Shown here in pieces: positions 8,419 to 17,333 of a stretch of 64,000 nucleotides of DNA. The first letter of the stretch is position 1; each line of letters starts with the position of its first letter. Under the pieces are notes generated by a model. It was not told the origin of the DNA. It saw only the letters and a list, made by a program, of their open reading frames with translations, and searched no databases. The position numbers and the translations under genes were made by a program. The stretch comes from Haliea sp. (GTDB lineage Bacteria > Pseudomonadota > Gammaproteobacteria > Pseudomonadales > Halieaceae), in assembly GCA_016704305.1 (NCBI GenBank), contig JADJAL010000004.1:62001-126000 (forward strand), given 5' to 3'.

Positions 8419-9771
8419 ATGAAGATCGTGGTAGCTCTCGTTCTGCTCGTGATCATCTCGCTGGTCTTTCACTGGTTGAGTCCATGGTGGATGACGCCGA
8501 TTGCGTCGAACTGGGGCACGATCGACACCACCATTGACGTGACGTTATGGATCACAGGCTTCGTCTTTGTCGCCGTCAACCTGTTCATGGCCTGGGCCAT
8601 CTTTCGCTACAGGCACGACCCTTCCCGCCGCGCGCACTACGAGCCGGAAAACAAAAAACTCGAAACCTGGCTCACCGTCATCACCACCGTGGGCGTCGCC
8701 GCGATGCTGGCACCCGGCCTCATCGTGTGGGCGGATTTTGTCGAGGTACCGGAAGGCGCCGACGAAGTGGAAGTCGTCGGCACGCAGTGGCAGTGGAGTT
8801 ATCGCTTTCCCGGCGCCGATGGCGTGCTGGGTGAAGTCGATTCGCGTTTCGTGGGCGAGGACAATCCATTCGGCATGAGCCCGGGCGATCCGGCCGGCAC
8901 TGACGATGTGCTGGTGAGCAGCAACGAACTGCACCTGCCCATCGACCGCCCGGTGAAACTGCTGCTGCGCTCCAAGGACGTACTGCACAACTTCGCCGTG
9001 CCGCAATTTCGCGTAAAAATGGACCTCGTGCCCGGCCTGGTGACATACGTCTGGCTGACGCCGACCGTTACTGGCAAGTTCGACATACTCTGCATGGAGT
9101 TGTGCGGTATCGCGCACTACACGATGCGCGGTTACGTCGTCGTCGATCAGCAACCGGACTTTGATCGCTGGCTGGCGCAACAACCGACGTGGGCCGACAT
9201 GCAGGCGATACCCGCTGGCGATCCGGTCGCCGGCAGAGCCAGTTATGCCACCTGCGCCGCCTGCCATGGGCAGCAGGGCGAAGGCAACATGGCGATGAAT
9301 GCACCCGCTCTTGCGGTGCTGCCTGACTGGTACATCACGCGCCAGCTGGAGCATTTCAAGCACGGCATTCGCGGCGCCAGCGAGGCCGACGAATTTGGCC
9401 GCCAGATGGCGCCGATGGCCAATATGTTGTCCGATGCTACCGCCATCCGCAATGTCACTGCGTTCATCGCGACACTGGAACCCAACTCGCCCACTGCCAC
9501 CCTTGACGGCGACCCGCAAAAAGGCGCGGCGTATTACACCACCTGCGGCGCCTGCCATGGCGCACAGGCACAGGGCAACTACGCGCTGCAGGCGCCGCGC
9601 CTCGCTGGACAGGATGACTGGTACCTGAAACGGCAGTTGGAAAACTTCCGCCTCGGTGTGCGCGGTGCACACGATGGCGATACCTATGGCCACCAGATGG
9701 TGTTGATGGCGCGCTCACTGCAGAACGAGCAATCCGTGAATGATTTACTGGCATACCTGAACACGTTGTAA
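8419..9771 (+). CDS. coxB: Cytochrome c oxidase subunit II fused to two cytochrome c domains
   Basis: 450 aa; AAGGAG lies six bases before the ATG. Two N-terminal membrane helices are followed by the cupredoxin CuA domain, with ligands in DILCMELCGIAHYTMRG (Cys-x3-Cys-x3-His-x2-Met). The C-terminal part carries two heme c motifs, CAACH (about residue 279) and CGACH (about residue 377), in tandem class I cytochrome c domains. It would accept electrons directly from cytochrome c or bc1 and pass them to CuA. This fused form matches caa3-type enzymes and Bradyrhizobium CoxM, though two hemes is more than the usual one. First gene of the oxidase operon. Confidence 0.95.
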   Translation: MKIVVALVLLVIISLVFHWLSPWWMTPIASNWGTIDTTIDVTLWITGFVFVAVNLFMAWAIFRYRHDPSRRAHYEPENKKLETWLTVITTVGVAAMLAPGLIVWADFVEVPEGADEVEVVGTQWQWSYRFPGADGVLGEVDSRFVGEDNPFGMSPGDPAGTDDVLVSSNELHLPIDRPVKLLLRSKDVLHNFAVPQFRVKMDLVPGLVTYVWLTPTVTGKFDILCMELCGIAHYTMRGYVVVDQQPDFDRWLAQQPTWADMQAIPAGDPVAGRASYATCAACHGQQGEGNMAMNAPALAVLPDWYITRQLEHFKHGIRGASEADEFGRQMAPMANMLSDATAIRNVTAFIATLEPNSPTATLDGDPQKGAAYYTTCGACHGAQAQGNYALQAPRLAGQDDWYLKRQLENFRLGVRGAHDGDTYGHQMVLMARSLQNEQSVNDLLAYLNTL

Positions 9772-9818
9772 CGCAAACCGCAAAGAGGGCACGCACCAGG
9801 ACAACGAGGGTAGACAAG

Positions 9819-11579
9819 ATGCAAAACGTGGCAATAGCCGACCAACCCGACCACCTCCACGATCCGCAGACGTTCATTACCAAATACGTCTACAGCCAGG
9901 ATCACAAGGTCATTGCCATCCAGTACGGCCTCACTGCGGTGTTTGTCGGACTGATCGCACTGGTGCTGTCCGGATTGATGCGGCTGCAACTGGGGTTTCC
10001 CGATACTTTTGATTTCATCGACCCCAGCGCCTACCTGCAATTCGTCACGATGCACGGCATGATCATGGTGATCTACCTGCTGACCGCACTGTTGCTAGGC
10101 GGCTTCGGCAACTACCTGATCCCGCTGATGGTGGGCGCCAGGGACATGGTCTTCCCCTTCATGAACATGCTCAGCTACTGGTTTTACCTGCTGTCGGTGA
10201 TCGTGCTGCTGGCGAGCTTTTTCGTACCGGGCGGACCCACCGGCGCGGGTTGGACGCTGTATCCCCCGCAGGCGATCCTGGGCGGCACGCCAGGTTATGA
10301 CTGGGGCATCATCCTGATGCTGGCGTCACTGGCGATATTTATTGTTGCCTTCACCATGGGCGGATTGAACTACGTCACCACGGTGTTGCAGGCACGCACC
10401 CACGGCATGACCCTGATGCGCATGCCGCTCACCATCTGGGGCATTTTCACGGCGACGGTACTCGGCCTACTGGCGTTTCCGGCGCTGCTGGTGAGTGCGA
10501 TCATGATGATGCTCGACAAAACGCTGGGCACGAGTTTCTTCATGCCGGCGCTGGTGTCACTCGGCGAGAACCTGGACTACTCCGGCGGCAGCCCGGTGTT
10601 GTTCCAGCACCTGTTCTGGTTCTTCGGCCATCCCGAGGTGTACATCGTCGCCCTGCCGGCATTCGGCATGGTGTCCGACGTGCTGGCCACGCATGCGCGC
10701 AAGAATATCTTCGGCTACCGCATGATGGTGTGGGCGATCGTCGGCATCGGCGGCCTCAGCTTTTTCGTGTGGGCGCACCACATGTATGTCAGCGGGATGG
10801 ATCCGAAATTCGGCTTTTTCTTTGCCACCACGACACTGATCATTGCGGTGCCGACCGCCATCAAAGTCTACAACTGGATACTCACGCTGTATCGCGGCAA
10901 CATCCATCTCACCGTGCCGATGCTGTTCGCGATCGGCTTTATCTTCACCTTTACCCACGGAGGACTGACGGGCCTGTTCCTGGGCAATGTCACTGTGGAC
11001 CTGCCGCTGTCTGACACGTACTTCGTTGTCGCGCATTTTCACATGGTGATGGGCGTGTCGCCGATCATGGTGCTGTTTGCCGCGATCTACCACTGGTACC
11101 CGCTGATGACGGGGAGAATGTTCAACGAGCGCCTCGGCAAGATCCATTTCTGGTTCACTTTCCTTGGCACCTATGCGATCTACCTGCCGATGCACTACCT
11201 GGGTTTCCTCGGCGTGCCGCGACGCTATTTCGCGATGGGTTCCACCGATTTCATACCGGAATCGGCGCAGTCGCTGAATGCCAGCATCACGATTTCAGCG
11301 CTGATCGTGGGCTTAAGCCAGCTGATCTTCCTGTACAACGTGTTCTGGAGCCTGCGCCACGGCAAACCGGCAGGCCACAATCCCTGGGGCGCCACCAGCC
11401 TGGAATGGCAAACACCCGATGTCCCGCCGCGCCACGGCAACTGGGGCCACGACCTGCCGAAAGTGTACCGCTGGGCGTATGACTATAGCGTTCCCGGCGC
11501 GAAGGACGACTTCATTCCACAGAACCACCCCATCAGCGCGTTCGAGCAAACTGCTGACCAACATGAGGGGCACAAGTGA
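9819..11579 (+). CDS. ctaD: Cytochrome c oxidase subunit I
   Basis: 586 aa, twelve-helix heme-copper oxidase catalytic subunit (type A). Heme ligands are seen at MHGMIMVIYLLT and in VVAHFHMVMG; CuB ligands include the His of FFGHPEVYIVALP, whose Tyr is the cross-linked one, and the HH of WAHHMYVSGMDP. The PEVYI glutamate-neighbour pattern supports an A1-type D channel. It reduces O2 to water while pumping protons in the inner membrane. It follows subunit II by 47 bp, equivalent to CoxN of the coxMNOPQ type operons. Confidence 0.96.
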   Translation: MQNVAIADQPDHLHDPQTFITKYVYSQDHKVIAIQYGLTAVFVGLIALVLSGLMRLQLGFPDTFDFIDPSAYLQFVTMHGMIMVIYLLTALLLGGFGNYLIPLMVGARDMVFPFMNMLSYWFYLLSVIVLLASFFVPGGPTGAGWTLYPPQAILGGTPGYDWGIILMLASLAIFIVAFTMGGLNYVTTVLQARTHGMTLMRMPLTIWGIFTATVLGLLAFPALLVSAIMMMLDKTLGTSFFMPALVSLGENLDYSGGSPVLFQHLFWFFGHPEVYIVALPAFGMVSDVLATHARKNIFGYRMMVWAIVGIGGLSFFVWAHHMYVSGMDPKFGFFFATTTLIIAVPTAIKVYNWILTLYRGNIHLTVPMLFAIGFIFTFTHGGLTGLFLGNVTVDLPLSDTYFVVAHFHMVMGVSPIMVLFAAIYHWYPLMTGRMFNERLGKIHFWFTFLGTYAIYLPMHYLGFLGVPRRYFAMGSTDFIPESAQSLNASITISALIVGLSQLIFLYNVFWSLRHGKPAGHNPWGATSLEWQTPDVPPRHGNWGHDLPKVYRWAYDYSVPGAKDDFIPQNHPISAFEQTADQHEGHK

Positions 11580-12259
11580 TGAATATCCTGAGGACCTTGC
11601 GCGATAAACCCTGGTTGCATCCGACCGCCGCCGCCACGGCAGCGCAGTATCCTGGCCCGGATACCACCGCGGCGATGCGCATCCTGCTGCGCTTTATCCT
11701 GGCGATTGTCGGCGTGCTTTTCTTCCTCTTCATCATCACCTTCCTGGCGCGCTCCCAGTACCCGGACTTCGAAGCGCTGGCCGGCCAACCCTGGCAGCCC
11801 TTCACCGATCCGTCGCGCCTGTGGTTCAACACCGCCCTGCTTGCCTGCGCCAGTCTTGCCATACAGTGCGGACTGGGTGGCACCCGTGCGGGCAAACTGA
11901 ATGTCACCGTGGCGGGCATCAGTGCCGCCGTGTTCTTTACGATACTGTTCCTGGTTGCGCAGTTCGATCTGTGGATGCACCTGCAGTCCATGGGCTTCTA
12001 CATTGCGGGCAGCCCCGCCGCCAGTTACTTCTACCTGCTGACAGCAATCCATGGTCTGCACCTGATAGGCGGACTTGTCGTGCTTTCCAACGTGGTCTTT
12101 CGCGTGTGGTACGACAACAACCCGCAATCCCTGACGGCGCCGCTGCGGTTGTGCACCACCTACTGGCATTTCCTGCTCGGCGTCTGGCTGGTGCTGTTCG
12201 CGCTGCTGACCAGCCGGCCGGAAACCATCAACGCACTCGCTGCAATGTGCGGATTCTGA
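11579..12259 (+). CDS. Cytochrome c oxidase subunit III-like protein (CoxO type)
   Basis: 226 aa; its ATG overlaps the subunit I stop (TGATG), showing translational coupling. A longish N-terminal stretch precedes hydrophobic helices; the later half carries subunit III hallmarks HGLHLIGGLVVLSNVVF and TTYWHFLLGVWLVLFALL. It is shorter and more diverged than the following gene, and the pair resembles Bradyrhizobium CoxO and CoxP, both subunit III homologues. Structural subunit of the terminal oxidase, stabilising subunit I. Confidence 0.85.
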   Translation: MNILRTLRDKPWLHPTAAATAAQYPGPDTTAAMRILLRFILAIVGVLFFLFIITFLARSQYPDFEALAGQPWQPFTDPSRLWFNTALLACASLAIQCGLGGTRAGKLNVTVAGISAAVFFTILFLVAQFDLWMHLQSMGFYIAGSPAASYFYLLTAIHGLHLIGGLVVLSNVVFRVWYDNNPQSLTAPLRLCTTYWHFLLGVWLVLFALLTSRPETINALAAMCGF

Positions 12260-12270
12260 GGGACCAGCAC

Positions 12271-12951
12271 ATGAGCATCCAGACAGACAGCAACAGCAGC
12301 TACACCGCGCCCGGCATCGACGGCATGGTTGAGGACTGGTCAGCGGACAAGCAGGCCTTCGACGTGCCCTGGGGCAAGTTGATGATGTGGATATTCCTGC
12401 TCAGCGACACCTTTATTTTCAGCATTTTCCTCACCGGCTACATGAACGTACGGCTGTCGCAGACCGACAACTGGCCCAATCCGAGCGAGGTTTTCGCGCT
12501 GGAAATTGCCGGTCATCACATGCCGCTGATCCTGATCGCAATCATGACTTTCGTGCTGATAACCAGCAGTGGCACGATGGCGATGGCGGTGAACTTCGCC
12601 TACAACCGCGACCGGCGTAGAACGGTCATCCTGATGGCCGCAACGGCGCTGCTGGGCGCATCGTTCGTCGGCATGCAGGCCTTTGAGTGGAGCAAACTGA
12701 TATCAGAAGGCGTACGGCCCTGGGAAAATCCGTTTGGCGCGGCGCAATTCGGCTCGACGTTCTTCATGATCACCGGCTTCCACGGCATGCACGTCACGGC
12801 CGGGGTGATCTACCTGACGGTGATCGCGCGCCGGGTGGCGCGCGGCTATTACGAGGACAAGGGCTACGCCATCGTTGAAATTACCGGCCTGTACTGGCAC
12901 TTCGTGGACCTGGTATGGGTGTTCATTTTTGCGTTCTTCTACCTGTGGTGA
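12271..12951 (+). CDS. Cytochrome c oxidase subunit III (CoxP type)
   Basis: 226 aa from the ATG at 12271, preceded by GAGGGACC; the open frame extends upstream only as a shadow of the previous gene. It has a soluble N-terminus and then five hydrophobic helices with the family motifs GFHGMHVTAGVIYL and ITGLYWHFVDLVWVFIFAFFYL. It is the better subunit III match of the two neighbouring genes. The N-terminal pattern (PWGKLMMWIFLLSDTFIF) resembles CyoC/NorE-like members. Same operon, 11 bp after the preceding gene. Confidence 0.92.
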   Translation: MSIQTDSNSSYTAPGIDGMVEDWSADKQAFDVPWGKLMMWIFLLSDTFIFSIFLTGYMNVRLSQTDNWPNPSEVFALEIAGHHMPLILIAIMTFVLITSSGTMAMAVNFAYNRDRRRTVILMAATALLGASFVGMQAFEWSKLISEGVRPWENPFGAAQFGSTFFMITGFHGMHVTAGVIYLTVIARRVARGYYEDKGYAIVEITGLYWHFVDLVWVFIFAFFYLW

Positions 12952-12960
12952 GGTGCAACC

Positions 12961-13278
12961 GTGAGTGAGACTGCCGGCCAACAACATCCCATCGGGATTT
13001 ACCTGAAGATCTGGTTGCTGCTGTTCGTGTTGAGCACCTTTTCGTACCTGGTCGATTTCTTTCACGTCCAGGGCTATCTGCGCTGGACATTGATATTAAT
13101 TTTCATGTTCCTGAAAGCGGGCTTGATCGTCGCCATCTTCATGCACGTGGCGTGGGAACGACTGGCACTGAAATACGTGCTGTTCGTACCGCTGTCGGCC
13201 ATCGCGGTACTGATCGCACTGATGGCCATCGAGGGCGACTACACGTTCTTCACCCGGGAAATCTTCTTCGATCCATAG
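12961..13278 (+). CDS. Cytochrome c oxidase subunit IV-type small membrane protein
   Basis: 105 aa with a GTG start at 12961, 9 bp after the subunit III stop. Three hydrophobic helices are predicted; the middle one has the prokaryotic subunit IV signature LKAGLIVAIFMHVAWE. It resembles CoxQ/CyoD-like small subunits that aid assembly and stability of the oxidase in the inner membrane. Confidence 0.88.
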   Translation: MSETAGQQHPIGIYLKIWLLLFVLSTFSYLVDFFHVQGYLRWTLILIFMFLKAGLIVAIFMHVAWERLALKYVLFVPLSAIAVLIALMAIEGDYTFFTREIFFDP

Positions 13279-13291
13279 GTGTAAGGCGATT

Positions 13292-13969
13292 GTGAATATG
13301 TCTCCCCGCGCGCGCATGCTGGCGGGATTTCTGTTAGCCAATCTCAGCATTGTGCTGGTGGCTGCGACGGTGCTACTGAACCGGCCCGCAGCGCCGCCGC
13401 GCATACAAGGCGTGCTTCTGCCCCAGGCTCGCATGCTGCCGGAATTCCAACTGCTGGATCACCACAATCAGGTGTTTACCAACAAAGACCTGGCGGGGCG
13501 CTGGCATCTGGTGTCTTACGGCTTCACCACCTGTCCGGACGTATGCCCCACTACCCTGTCGCAATTGGCCGCGGTAAGCCGTGAATTGAGAGCGCAAGGG
13601 CACACCGAGCTGGCTGTACTCTTTTATACCGTCGATCATCGTCGCGATACGGTGGCGCAAATGGCGTCGTATGTACCCTTCTTCGATCCTGAATTTACCG
13701 GTCTCACGCACGAGGACAACAACGATCAGCACCGTCCGTTTGAACGGGGTCTGGGTATTGTCGCGCAGCTACTGCCAGTGGAAGGGTCAGACCTCAAGCC
13801 AGCGGACAACGAATACCAGGTCGTGCACGGCGTTAAATTGTTCCTGCTCAACCCGCAGGGCGAACTACAGGCCATACTGGAACCCGACGACAATTTTTCC
13901 GCGGAACACACCTTCGATCCCGCGACCATCGTGCGCGACTATCTGGCGATTCGCAGCTATCTGGACTAA
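13292..13969 (+). CDS. SCO1/SenC family copper chaperone
   Basis: 225 aa, probably starting at GTG 13292 (ATG at 13298 is an alternative) behind TAAGG. One N-terminal membrane anchor (LAGFLLANLSIVLVAATVLL) is followed by a periplasmic thioredoxin fold. The copper site is clear: CPDVC in GFTTCPDVCPTTLSQL, and the distal His in VVHGVKLFLL. The usual SVDPERDT reads TVDHRRDT here. It delivers copper to the CuA centre of the adjacent subunit II. Last clear gene of the oxidase operon. Confidence 0.93.
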   Translation: MNMSPRARMLAGFLLANLSIVLVAATVLLNRPAAPPRIQGVLLPQARMLPEFQLLDHHNQVFTNKDLAGRWHLVSYGFTTCPDVCPTTLSQLAAVSRELRAQGHTELAVLFYTVDHRRDTVAQMASYVPFFDPEFTGLTHEDNNDQHRPFERGLGIVAQLLPVEGSDLKPADNEYQVVHGVKLFLLNPQGELQAILEPDDNFSAEHTFDPATIVRDYLAIRSYLD

Positions 13970-13976
13970 CGCTTCA

Positions 13977-14090
13977 GTGGCCGCGCGTGTCGCCACGGCA
14001 CCTCGCGCCCGGAGCAAGCCCTGGCTCCTGCTGTTTTTTCTCCCGCTTCTTGCCCTGCCGATGGCGGCATACCATAATCCAGCGAGGTAA
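13977..14090 (+). CDS. Possible 37-aa single-span membrane peptide
   Basis: A GTG-initiated frame of 37 codons beginning 8 bp after the Sco stop: a basic N-terminus (VAARVATAPRARSKP) then a helix WLLLFFLPLLALPMAAYH. Composition and position suggest a small oxidase-associated protein, like other tiny subunits in cox operons. There is no clear ribosome binding site, so it could be chance. Confidence 0.35.
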   Translation: MAARVATAPRARSKPWLLLFFLPLLALPMAAYHNPAR

Positions 14091-14201
14091 TCGCGAACGC
14101 ACGCGTCCGCTGGATTGCGGTTGTTTACATTTCAATCGGCACATGGAACCTTGCGCAACCGGTCAACTGCAACGAATAACGGCAATCTCTGGAGAACGCG
14201 G

Positions 14202-14603
14202 ATGGAATACGACCCTGAAGTACACAGTATCGAGTGTCCCAAGTGTGGCCACGGCATGGAAGAGGTTGCTTACGGGAGCGAGGTATTGATTGACCGTTGC
14301 ACCAACTGCCAGGGCCTGTGGTTTGACCAGGGCGAAGCGGACTTGCTGAAGGGCAAGTGGATGGGCGAGGCCCTGGATACTGGCAAGGCCAGCAAAGGCA
14401 AAAAATGGAATGACGTGGAAGATGTCGATTGCCCGCGCTGCGGACAGCGGATGGAGAAGGCCTCCGACCCGGACCAGCCCCATATCTGGTATGAAGTCTG
14501 CACCGATCACGGCATGTTCATGGATGCCGGCGAGTTCTCGGATTTCAAACACGAAACCCTATCTGACTGGTTCCGCAGCCTGATCAAGGGCTTACGCAAA
14601 TAG
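14202..14603 (+). CDS. zf-TFIIB domain-containing zinc-binding protein
   Basis: 133 aa from the ATG at 14202, preceded by GGAGAACGC. Two zinc-ribbon-like units are visible: CPKCGHGMEEVAYGSEVLIDRCTNC followed by GLWFDQGEADLL, and CPRCGQRMEK with a second Cys/His set in EVCTDHGMFMDAGEF. The CxxC pairs and the GLWFD/GMFMDAGE turns define the zf-TFIIB family. Cytoplasmic; function unknown. It is followed by a strong terminator and faces the DUF481 gene. Confidence 0.9.
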   Translation: MEYDPEVHSIECPKCGHGMEEVAYGSEVLIDRCTNCQGLWFDQGEADLLKGKWMGEALDTGKASKGKKWNDVEDVDCPRCGQRMEKASDPDQPHIWYEVCTDHGMFMDAGEFSDFKHETLSDWFRSLIKGLRK

Positions 14604-14627
14604 GGGCGTAACAGCCCCGAAGCAGAT

Positions 14628-14659
14628 AAGGCCAGCGCCTGCGCGACTGGCCTTTTTTT
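14628..14659 (+). terminator. Rho-independent terminator
   Basis: AAGGCCAG (14628-14635) pairs with CTGGCCTT (14647-14654) around an 11-base loop, followed by a run of seven T. It ends the zf-TFIIB transcript just before the convergent DUF481 gene. Confidence 0.9.
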
Positions 14660-14670
14660 CACTCTTCTTG

Positions 14671-15714
14671 TTACCACTTATAGCCAAGTCGAAGGTTATA
14701 AGTCTGGTCCATGTCGTCGACATTCTCCACCGCACCGGAATCGTACTCGAACAACACCTCAGCTGCCGCCTCAATGCTCCATATCAGGGGGTAAGACAAC
14801 CCGAAGGTCGAGTTGACGATAACATCCGAGGTATCCTCCAGGTTCCAGATACCATCCTGTTTAAAATACAGCGACGAATCCCCGCCGAGGTAGTCGCTGG
14901 AGGCGTGCAGGTGCCAGTTGCTGGCACCGTACTCGTCGTCGTCGGCAATGTTGTACTCTTCGGTAACATAGGAGAAGCCCAGTTCCCCTTTCAGGGAGAA
15001 AACCGGCTTATCGCAAAACTGGCGACCCAGGTAGGGGCCTATCAGGTAGCGAATATCGAGGTCCTGAAACTTGTCGCTCTCCGCCTGAACGAGCACACCC
15101 ACGTAATTCGGGTCTTCGAGGAAGTAATCATACTTTCCGCTTACCTGCCAGTTATCCGCGGTTTTGGTGCCATCGGCCTCGTCCGTTTCACCATTCGCTT
15201 GCAACCTGTAACGATCCCACTTGCTGCGCCACTGCGATTCAAGTTTGTAATTCAGGTCATTGGTGTCCGTATTTCCACGCTGCCGGGACAACGCAAAGCC
15301 GAGGTTGCCGGTCCACTTATAGCCCTCGCCTAACTCCCAGGGCTCGGGGTTGACCACGAGCAAGTCCTCCAGCGGAAATGTCTCCTCGCCTTCAGCTATA
15401 ACCAGTTGCTCCTCTTGTATCACGAGGGTCGAATCGCGCTTCACGGATTCGTCGGTCATCAGTATCACGACCGGATCTGCTGTAGTAACGGATTTAACCT
15501 CCTTCATATCCACGTCAATCGTCCCGGCAAAATCCGTCTTGATGGTGACCACCCCATCCCTGGAGCCCTGGACTTCACCCAGTATTCGCGAACCATTTTT
15601 TAATAGAATCTCATCCTGCGCGGAGTCGCTTGCAGAGGCATGGGCGAACAGCGTGATGATGACGGCAAACAGTCCGACAAGCGGCCGCGATTTCAATCGA
15701 TTGTGTAACGTCAT
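14671..15714 (-). CDS. DUF481 family outer-membrane beta-barrel protein
   Basis: 347 aa from the ATG at 15714, which has AAAGGTGA six bases upstream; a GTG at 15723 is a weaker alternative. A signal peptide (LVGLFAVIITLFAHASA) is followed by a small domain with ILLKNGSRILGEV and an SVxxx pattern typical of proteins preceding DUF481, then the barrel. Alternating strands rich in Tyr/Trp run to the terminal LRLGYKW, ending in an aromatic residue as outer-membrane barrels do. Related to E. coli YdiY. Substrate or role unknown. Confidence 0.88.
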   Translation of the reverse strand: MTLHNRLKSRPLVGLFAVIITLFAHASASDSAQDEILLKNGSRILGEVQGSRDGVVTIKTDFAGTIDVDMKEVKSVTTADPVVILMTDESVKRDSTLVIQEEQLVIAEGEETFPLEDLLVVNPEPWELGEGYKWTGNLGFALSRQRGNTDTNDLNYKLESQWRSKWDRYRLQANGETDEADGTKTADNWQVSGKYDYFLEDPNYVGVLVQAESDKFQDLDIRYLIGPYLGRQFCDKPVFSLKGELGFSYVTEEYNIADDDEYGASNWHLHASSDYLGGDSSLYFKQDGIWNLEDTSDVIVNSTFGLSYPLIWSIEAAAEVLFEYDSGAVENVDDMDQTYNLRLGYKW

Positions 15715-15911
15715 GGTTTTCACCTTTTTGCTTTTTGATTTTCTCTGAAAATTTCAGGTTTGCGGTTTTCCGTCGCCAGTATAAGGACGAAGCGTTATAT
15801 TGGAAGTCGCGCATGGCAATTCCAGGCCAATGTCCCGGCCTGCCGCGCATGCACATAGCCTCAGGCGAACCCCGACTGCTAGACTTGCCGACTATTCCCC
15901 GGGAGCACAAC

Positions 15912-17330
15912 GTGAGCAACGACGTGAGCAACGACGTGAACAACAACGTGAGCAACGCTGTAAACAACTACGACTACGACCTGTTGGTCATTGGCGCCGG
16001 TTCAGGCGGCGTGCGGGCGGCGCGCATGGCAGCGGGTTTTGGCGCCAGGGTCGCAATCGTGGAGAACCGCTACATGGGCGGCACCTGCGTCAACGTCGGC
16101 TGCGTCCCCAAGAAGCTGTATGTGTATGCCGCCGAGTATGGCAAGGGCTTCAAGGATGCGCGCGGCTTTGGCTGGCGCACCGACTGGCATAACGACAAAC
16201 CGCGCTTCGACTGGGCGACGCTGCGCGACAACAAGAAAACCGAGATTTCGCGCCTGAACGCCATTTATCGCAGGATGCTGGACGGGGCGGGCGCGCAGGT
16301 CTTCGACGGGCACGCCCGCATTATCGATGCCCACACGGTGGCGATAGGCGGCGCTCGGTACAGCGCGGAAAAGTTGCTGATCGCGACCGGCGGCTGGCCC
16401 CATATTCCCGATTTTCCCGGCAGTGAGTACGCCCTTACCTCCAATGAAATTTTCGATCTGGATCACTTCCCCGAGCGCCTGGTGATTGTCGGCGGCGGCT
16501 ACATCGCGGTGGAGTTTGCCGGCATCTTCAATGGTCTTGGCGCGCACACGACGCAACTGTATCGCGGCCCATTGTTCTTGCGCGGGTTCGACGCCGACGT
16601 GCGCGCGCACGCGGCCCAGGAGATCGCCAGGAGCGGCGTGGACCTGCGCTTTGAGGTCAATGTCGAATCGATCAGGCCGGGCAAGGGCGGCCTGCACCTG
16701 ACGTTAACGGACGGCACCACGCTGCAGGCGGACGCGGTGCTCTATGCCACGGGACGCAAACCCAACCTTGAGGGCCTGGGCCTGGAGAACGTGGACGTGC
16801 GCCTGAACCAGCACGGCGCCATTGAGGTTGACGAACAGTATCGCACCAGCGAACCCAGCATCTTTGCGCTGGGGGATGTTACCGGCGGCCTTGAATTGAC
16901 TCCGGTGGCTTTGGCCGAAGGCATGGCGTTTGCCCGGCGGCAGTTTGGCGCCCTGGAGCAGGCGGTGGATTACGACTTCATACCCACCGCCGTATTCTGC
17001 CAGCCCAACATCGGCACTGTCGGCTTCACCGAAGAGGCGGCGCGCGAGCGATTCAAGGACATCACGCTGTTCAAAACTACCTTCCGGGCGTTGAAGCACA
17101 CGCTCAGCGGGCGCGATGAAAAGACCTTCATGAAACTGATCGTGGATACCGCGACAGACCGCGTGGTCGGAGTACATATGGTCGGTGCCGACGCAGGAGA
17201 AATCATACAGGGCATCGCAATCGCGCTGCGCGCCGGCGCCACCAAGGCGATGTTCGACTCCACCATTGGCATCCATCCCACCACCGCCGAGGAATTCGTC
17301 ACCCTGCGCGAGCCCTGGCGCGGGGACTGA
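15912..17330 (+). CDS. gorA: Glutathione-disulfide reductase
   Basis: 472 aa flavoprotein that reduces GSSG with NADPH. The FAD loop is LLVIGAGSGGVRAAR, the redox disulfide is GGTCVNVGCVPKK, the NADPH domain starts VIVGGGYIAVEF, and the C-terminal HPTTAEEF supplies the catalytic His-Glu. I start it at the GTG at 15912, six bases after GGGAG. The N-terminus is odd: four near-identical 12-bp units from 15912, each beginning GTG (15912, 15924, 15936, 15948), encode VSND-like repeats before the conserved YDYDLL. Any of these GTGs could initiate. Divergent from DUF481. Confidence 0.93.
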   Translation: MSNDVSNDVNNNVSNAVNNYDYDLLVIGAGSGGVRAARMAAGFGARVAIVENRYMGGTCVNVGCVPKKLYVYAAEYGKGFKDARGFGWRTDWHNDKPRFDWATLRDNKKTEISRLNAIYRRMLDGAGAQVFDGHARIIDAHTVAIGGARYSAEKLLIATGGWPHIPDFPGSEYALTSNEIFDLDHFPERLVIVGGGYIAVEFAGIFNGLGAHTTQLYRGPLFLRGFDADVRAHAAQEIARSGVDLRFEVNVESIRPGKGGLHLTLTDGTTLQADAVLYATGRKPNLEGLGLENVDVRLNQHGAIEVDEQYRTSEPSIFALGDVTGGLELTPVALAEGMAFARRQFGALEQAVDYDFIPTAVFCQPNIGTVGFTEEAARERFKDITLFKTTFRALKHTLSGRDEKTFMKLIVDTATDRVVGVHMVGADAGEIIQGIAIALRAGATKAMFDSTIGIHPTTAEEFVTLREPWRGD

Positions 17331-17333
17331 GGA

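Noticed and set aside
15912..15971. 12-bp tandem repeats considered as a mobile-element or CRISPR trace
   Set aside because: They are in frame with gorA and simply encode its N-terminus.
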